NCBI GenBank assembly: GCA_014526335.1
Contig: JACTAT010000001.1
Span: forward strand, 4,268,596 to 4,332,595
Direction: 5' to 3'
DNA: 64,000 bases
Source of the DNA: Chrysaora quinquecirrha
Lineage: Eukaryota > Cnidaria > Scyphozoa > Semaeostomeae > Pelagiidae
Shown here: in pieces, positions 60,801-64,000 of the stretch
Layout of the letters: each line of letters starts with the position of its first letter
Numbering within the stretch: position 1 is the first letter of the stretch
Position numbers and translations under genes: made by a program
The notes under the pieces: generated by a model
Seen by the model: the letters and a program-made list of their open reading frames with translations, nothing else
The model's database searches: none
Told to the model about the DNA's origin: nothing

Positions 60801-61981
60801 TGGTATGCCACTTGTGGAAAAATCTGTCATACATCTTTATATATTCACAGGCATGGCTGCAAGCTAAAAATGAAGAAGCGATGGAGAAAAGAAAACATTC
60901 ACATGGCGATACAGAAAAAGAGAAACGAGAAGAACGACTCAAAGAAGCTAAAAGTGCATATCAATGTTGGCTGAATGAAAAGGAAAAACAAAAAAAGCAA
61001 CAGAAAGTTGTGGACAGATTAAAACTTGAAGAAGAAGCTTCATCGTATGTTATTAGAGAAAGAAAGCTATGCGAAGAAGCCTTCAATAAGTAAGTTGACA
61101 CTTTAAGTCTATGATAGCAGGCGTTTTTGTTAAAGCTAGTCATAAATTGGAAGACCATGAACAGGTTGTGCATGAAATAGTCTAGCAATAGACCTTTTCA
61201 AAGAGGCCTGGGCCGGGCGCGACATTTTCTGGAAAATGGTAGACATTTTCAGTAAGAGAATCCTCTCCGTGTGCAATGACTGGAATTACGGTCGTTTTAG
61301 GAGAGGTAGTTCAGCAAATTTTGCTCCAAACTCACGAATAATGCAATTTAGGAGCTATAGCTGTAGCTACGATTCCTTGTCTTTGCTGAAAGACTTATCA
61401 GGTGATATTTGAAATCTGCGCAGCGGACATTTCTGTAAAGCTTAGTCATATGAATTTATAATATAGGGAGCACTTTATTGACGGTTCTGTGAGTATCGAT
61501 TATGAACAGATCATGCAGCTGCTTTTTCGCTAGCATAGTAGCGTTTTTAGGAGCTATATCAAATACAACTGTAGTGACCCTTACCGTACATACATGTTTT
61601 CGTAGGATTTCTATTTATTAAGTAAGATTCCTGTGAATTAATCTCAAATTTTTTTGCTAGCTGGCTTAAAATGAAACAAGCTGAAGCAAGAAAGAAGATG
61701 GCTTCAAGTAAACCACGCCGCAGAAAGAGAAAAAATCGTTCGAAACAACCACCTCCTATCAATTCACCATCAATAAGGTAAGATAATCTTTGAAAGATTG
61801 GTCTTTTCATGCAATTTGAGGAACATATCAAATAACATACCACATCTCTTTCTTACATTTACATTTACGAATTTTTATATACATTCTTGTGCTGCTGACT
61901 ATTTCATTCAATTTCAAATTCTATTCTTTTCTCTTTAGATTTACTGATTACTATGGATACAGGAATACCGTTGCCTTATAG
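57879..61981 (+). CDS. CCDC181: Coiled-coil domain-containing protein 181
   Basis: Microtubule-associated ciliary/flagellar protein; the mammalian form binds the manchette protein HOOK1 in spermatids. Exons: 57879-58676, 60851-61089, 61661-61777, 61939-61981, giving 398 residues against about 500 in human. The N-terminal half is acidic and has a serine tract (about residues 49-64, encoded by a TCA/TCT microsatellite). The family core VLIEKDGKFELVDVAD (human ILVERDGKFELLNLQD) is at about residues 112-127. A charged coiled coil (about 205-340) contains the AFQAWLQ, AYQCWLNEK and AFNKWLKMK repeats typical of the family. The last exon encodes RFTDYYGYRNTVAL, matching the conserved RFTDHYN terminus. 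The phases (0,2,2) join exactly. Confidence 0.93.
60000..60309. mobile_element. Complete 310-bp MITE with 15-bp TIR and 6-bp TSD
   Basis: Terminal inverted repeat GAGGGGGGCTTTGGG at 60000-60014 and its exact reverse complement at 60295-60309, flanked by ACTAAG on both sides (59994-59999 and 60310-60315). The interior is strongly strand-biased, with many CGGGTTTTCGGGTTTT runs, and has no ORF. A 6-bp duplication is unusual, so I leave the superfamily open. Confidence 0.85.
60560..60850 (+). mobile_element. tRNA-derived SINE family 1, copy 3
   Basis: Plus strand: CCATTCGTGATAAATATG, hairpin GGCTCAACATAGCC with GAAACACG (60645-60676), then GATTTCACTGAGCTCTATAG, box A TAGCGTAGTTGG and box B GTTCGAATCCCAC, and GGTATGCCACTTGTGG. 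It ends within about 20 bp of the CCDC181 exon 2 splice acceptor, so its 3' part may supply the polypyrimidine/branch region. Confidence 0.8.
61090..61660. other. CCDC181 intron 2: nothing recognised
   Basis: 570 bp, AT-rich, with no conserved peptide or repeat match. Confidence 0.45.
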
Positions 61982-62109
61982 CAAGAAGAAGAAATAGACT
62001 TTGCAGCTATTCCTATGGCCAGCAGCATCTCTTACGAACAAATTTGCTACGCTGCTGTTTGGAATCAATTTCAAGCATGCTGTTATGCTAAGGACATTAT
62101 TGAGCAAAA

Positions 62110-62335
62110 AGATTAAAGCCGTTGCCAAACGATCAAACATTGTTTATCCAACATTTCAAATTTGTTTTCAAGGCGTTTTAACAAGTTTACCACGTCACAA
62201 AACCTTGCTTGAGATTTTTTGCTTAATTCAAGCAACAAATGTTTGACAAACTTCCCCAAACGGTTAATCATTTTGTTTGATAATCAAATTTCAGATGTTT
62301 GAAAAAAATGTTTGATCGTTCGATTCCGGCCTGAG
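62110..62335. mobile_element. MITE-A copy 12
   Basis: GTTGCCAAACGATCAAACAT at the left and AATGTTTGATCGTTCGATTC CGGCC at the right are inverted ends. It lies 130 bp downstream of the CCDC181 stop codon. Confidence 0.75.
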
Positions 62336-63155
62336 ATTCACAACATTACTTTGGACAAATTATCAGAGATGCCTGAAAGATGAGCGAACAATTTTAATTT
62401 TTACATTTTACCTGAACTTGTTTTAGAAAATTTAAATTATTCATTGGCCCTTTAGCTTAAAAGTGCCCTGAAAGCCTGGAATGAAAATGTAGGAGCGTAT
62501 GACCTGGGGACTCTTGCAATTCTTTTGTTGCGTGCATGGTTGTGATCTAGGAGATTTCGGTTTCTCCGATCGTAGTATCTACAATGCTTGGCAGAATTAC
62601 TTTAAACACCCCTGATATTTTCAAGCTGTTTCACATAAAGAAGTACCTGTATATCTAGATTCTAACCAACACTTACCGAGTCAATCCTCCTCTCCTCCCC
62701 TTCCGAAAATCATGTCGAAGAGTGCTTTTAAGTGATCTAAATGTTCCTTTATAGCCAGAAATGTTTTATCATTCGATAAACCAACATTTTTTTACAGAGG
62801 GGAGGCTGGGGAGGGGAGATGTTTCGCGGCATTGTAGCAAACTTAGCAGTTTACTTCAACGTTCCCCGCAATTTCAGTACTACGTTTCTCGTAAAGATAA
62901 AATCAGGTAACATAGTGGATACTACACTGGTTATTGGTGAAATAATATAATACTGCTTTGGTTTTTGACAATTTGCTCTTTGATTTCTGTAGGAGTAGCT
63001 ATGCTTTTAGTAAAATTGTTATAAATTTTGTTTTAGTATTTTTAAATGGCTGTTTTTACTGAAATGCCACGAGTAATTCTTTGTCTGTTTTCTTGGGAGA
63101 AATCTTTACTCAAACATCTTTGCTGTGCCAAACGCAAGAGCACCCTTTAAAAACA
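62336..63155. other. Intergenic, nothing recognised
   Basis: About 800 bp downstream of CCDC181 with no coding signal. G-rich GAGGGGAGGCTGGGGAGGGG-like sequence at about 62798-62820 is the only notable composition. Confidence 0.4.
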
Positions 63156-63159
63156 ACAT

Positions 63160-63420
63160 CAATAGCCAAACGCCCAAACGTTGTTTGTTAACCATTTGTA
63201 ATTTGTTTAAAAAACACAGTGTTTGACCGTTTACCCACATCACAAACATTACTCCTACTCATCAACATTTTTCTTCATGCTCCCAGCAAAAAATGTTTTT
63301 AACTTTCTAAAAGCATGGTAGTATGTCAGCTAATTCTTCTTGTTGAGTTGAGCAATGTTTCGCGAGAAAACAAACTTCAAATGTTTGACAAACAATGTTT
63401 GATCGTTTGACCAGGGTTGA
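63160..63420. mobile_element. MITE-A copy 13
   Basis: From AGCCAAACGCCCAAACGTTG to GACAAACAATGTTTGATCGT then TTGACCAGGG; inner blocks follow the family order. Confidence 0.75.
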
Positions 63421-63652
63421 AACTTTGCCCAGGTTTCAATGAAATTTGATATAAAATAAACGAGTAAGCTTTCTAAATCTCTTATAAGGTCTTGTTGAGC
63501 TCGTAGCGGGAAGCAAAAAAACCTATCTGACTGTCACAAGACAAGGTAAAACATTTGGTGAAGTTTGAAACATTGTTTGAACTTTGAAGAACAACAGACT
63601 TCCGACCTCCCTTCGACTTCTTCTTCTTTTCTTCTTCTTTACATTTTCAATA

Positions 63653-64000
63653 CTATTGTATCATAATGTTTTTCACGACTCTCTTCCACCCATCTCTATC
63701 ATCAGCCATCATTTTAAGTTCTGTTATTGCTGATTCATCATTGATTTTTATGTTTAGTGGTTTGATGTCATGTTCAATCTTTTTCAGCCATGTTAGAGGT
63801 GGTCTTCCAACTTTCCTTTTTGCAGGTTTCAGACATTCTTGTAGAGCTTTCCTTGCAGGTGTTTCATCTTTCATTCTTAGTACATGACCGAGCCAGGTTA
63901 GTCTTCTTCTTTTGATTTTGATGCTCCATGGTTCAGAGTTAGATTTTTCATATAACTTTTCATTTGAAATTGTTTTAGGCCAGTAGATTCCAATGACTTT
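63653..64000 (-). mobile_element. Non-LTR retrotransposon, C-terminal end of the reverse transcriptase ORF
   Basis: Open on the minus strand from the window edge to a stop at 63653 (115 residues). It shows the typical LINE tail WLGHVLRMKDETPARKALQE followed by KRKVGRPPLTWLKKIEHDI and DRDGWKRVVKN, as in RTE/CR1/jockey-like elements. A GAA-rich stretch downstream (63608-63645) may be its 3' microsatellite tail. The 5' part lies beyond the window; no frameshift in what is visible. Confidence 0.85.

Larger units (their letters stand above)
58677..60850. other. CCDC181 intron 1 (2.2 kb)
   Basis: Contains a complete MITE (60000-60309) and a SINE (60560-60850, whose end abuts the exon 2 acceptor). 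The remainder, including 58713-59990, holds no gene I can support. Confidence 0.6.

Overview
The window is eukaryotic and almost certainly from an animal. Its genes are spliced with GT/AG introns, the base composition is AT-rich, introns run from about 100 bp to 2 kb, and tRNA-derived SINEs, MITEs, an LTR element and a LINE tail are scattered through them. The genes (axonemal dynein heavy chain, ARL6/BBS3, IRAK1BP1, a cholinesterase-like esterase, CCDC181) suit an early-branching or marine invertebrate. A cnidarian is my guess; nothing in the sequence proves it.

Layout. Positions 287-41074 on the minus strand carry the first 61 coding exons of a DNAH5/DNAH8-type axonemal dynein heavy chain. 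They encode about 3065 residues: N-terminal tail, linker, AAA1, AAA2, AAA3 and the start of AAA4. The rest of the gene lies beyond the left edge. About 1 kb separates its start codon from ARL6 (plus strand, 42128-44859, last exon not found). IRAK1BP1 (plus, 47046-49373) follows, then a secreted or membrane-anchored type-B carboxylesterase with an intact catalytic triad (plus, 50326-53482, probably extending to 53637). Next is a compact LTR retroelement with three LTRs and two truncated internal regions (53888-56911, sense strand minus), then CCDC181 (plus, 57879-61981). The 3' end of a non-LTR retrotransposon reverse transcriptase runs off the right edge (minus, 63653-64000).

Three of the five genes (dynein heavy chain, ARL6/BBS3, CCDC181) are ciliary or flagellar; the first two are head to head and could share a promoter region. 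The introns hold at least a dozen copies of one short inverted-repeat element, three copies of a second, one complete MITE with a 15-bp terminal inverted repeat and 6-bp target duplication, three SINE families, and several pentanucleotide arrays.

Five apparent one-base frameshifts were found in four otherwise well-conserved genes. Four sit in runs of four or five identical bases, and the fifth lies in a stretch with several AAA runs. The LTR copies also differ from one another mainly in run lengths. The simplest reading is residual homopolymer error in a long-read assembly rather than five independent gene lesions. I found no convincing new multi-gene system. The most unusual items are the three-LTR element with a hairpin at its LTR end, the complete G/T-rich MITE, and a SINE whose body carries a conserved hairpin.
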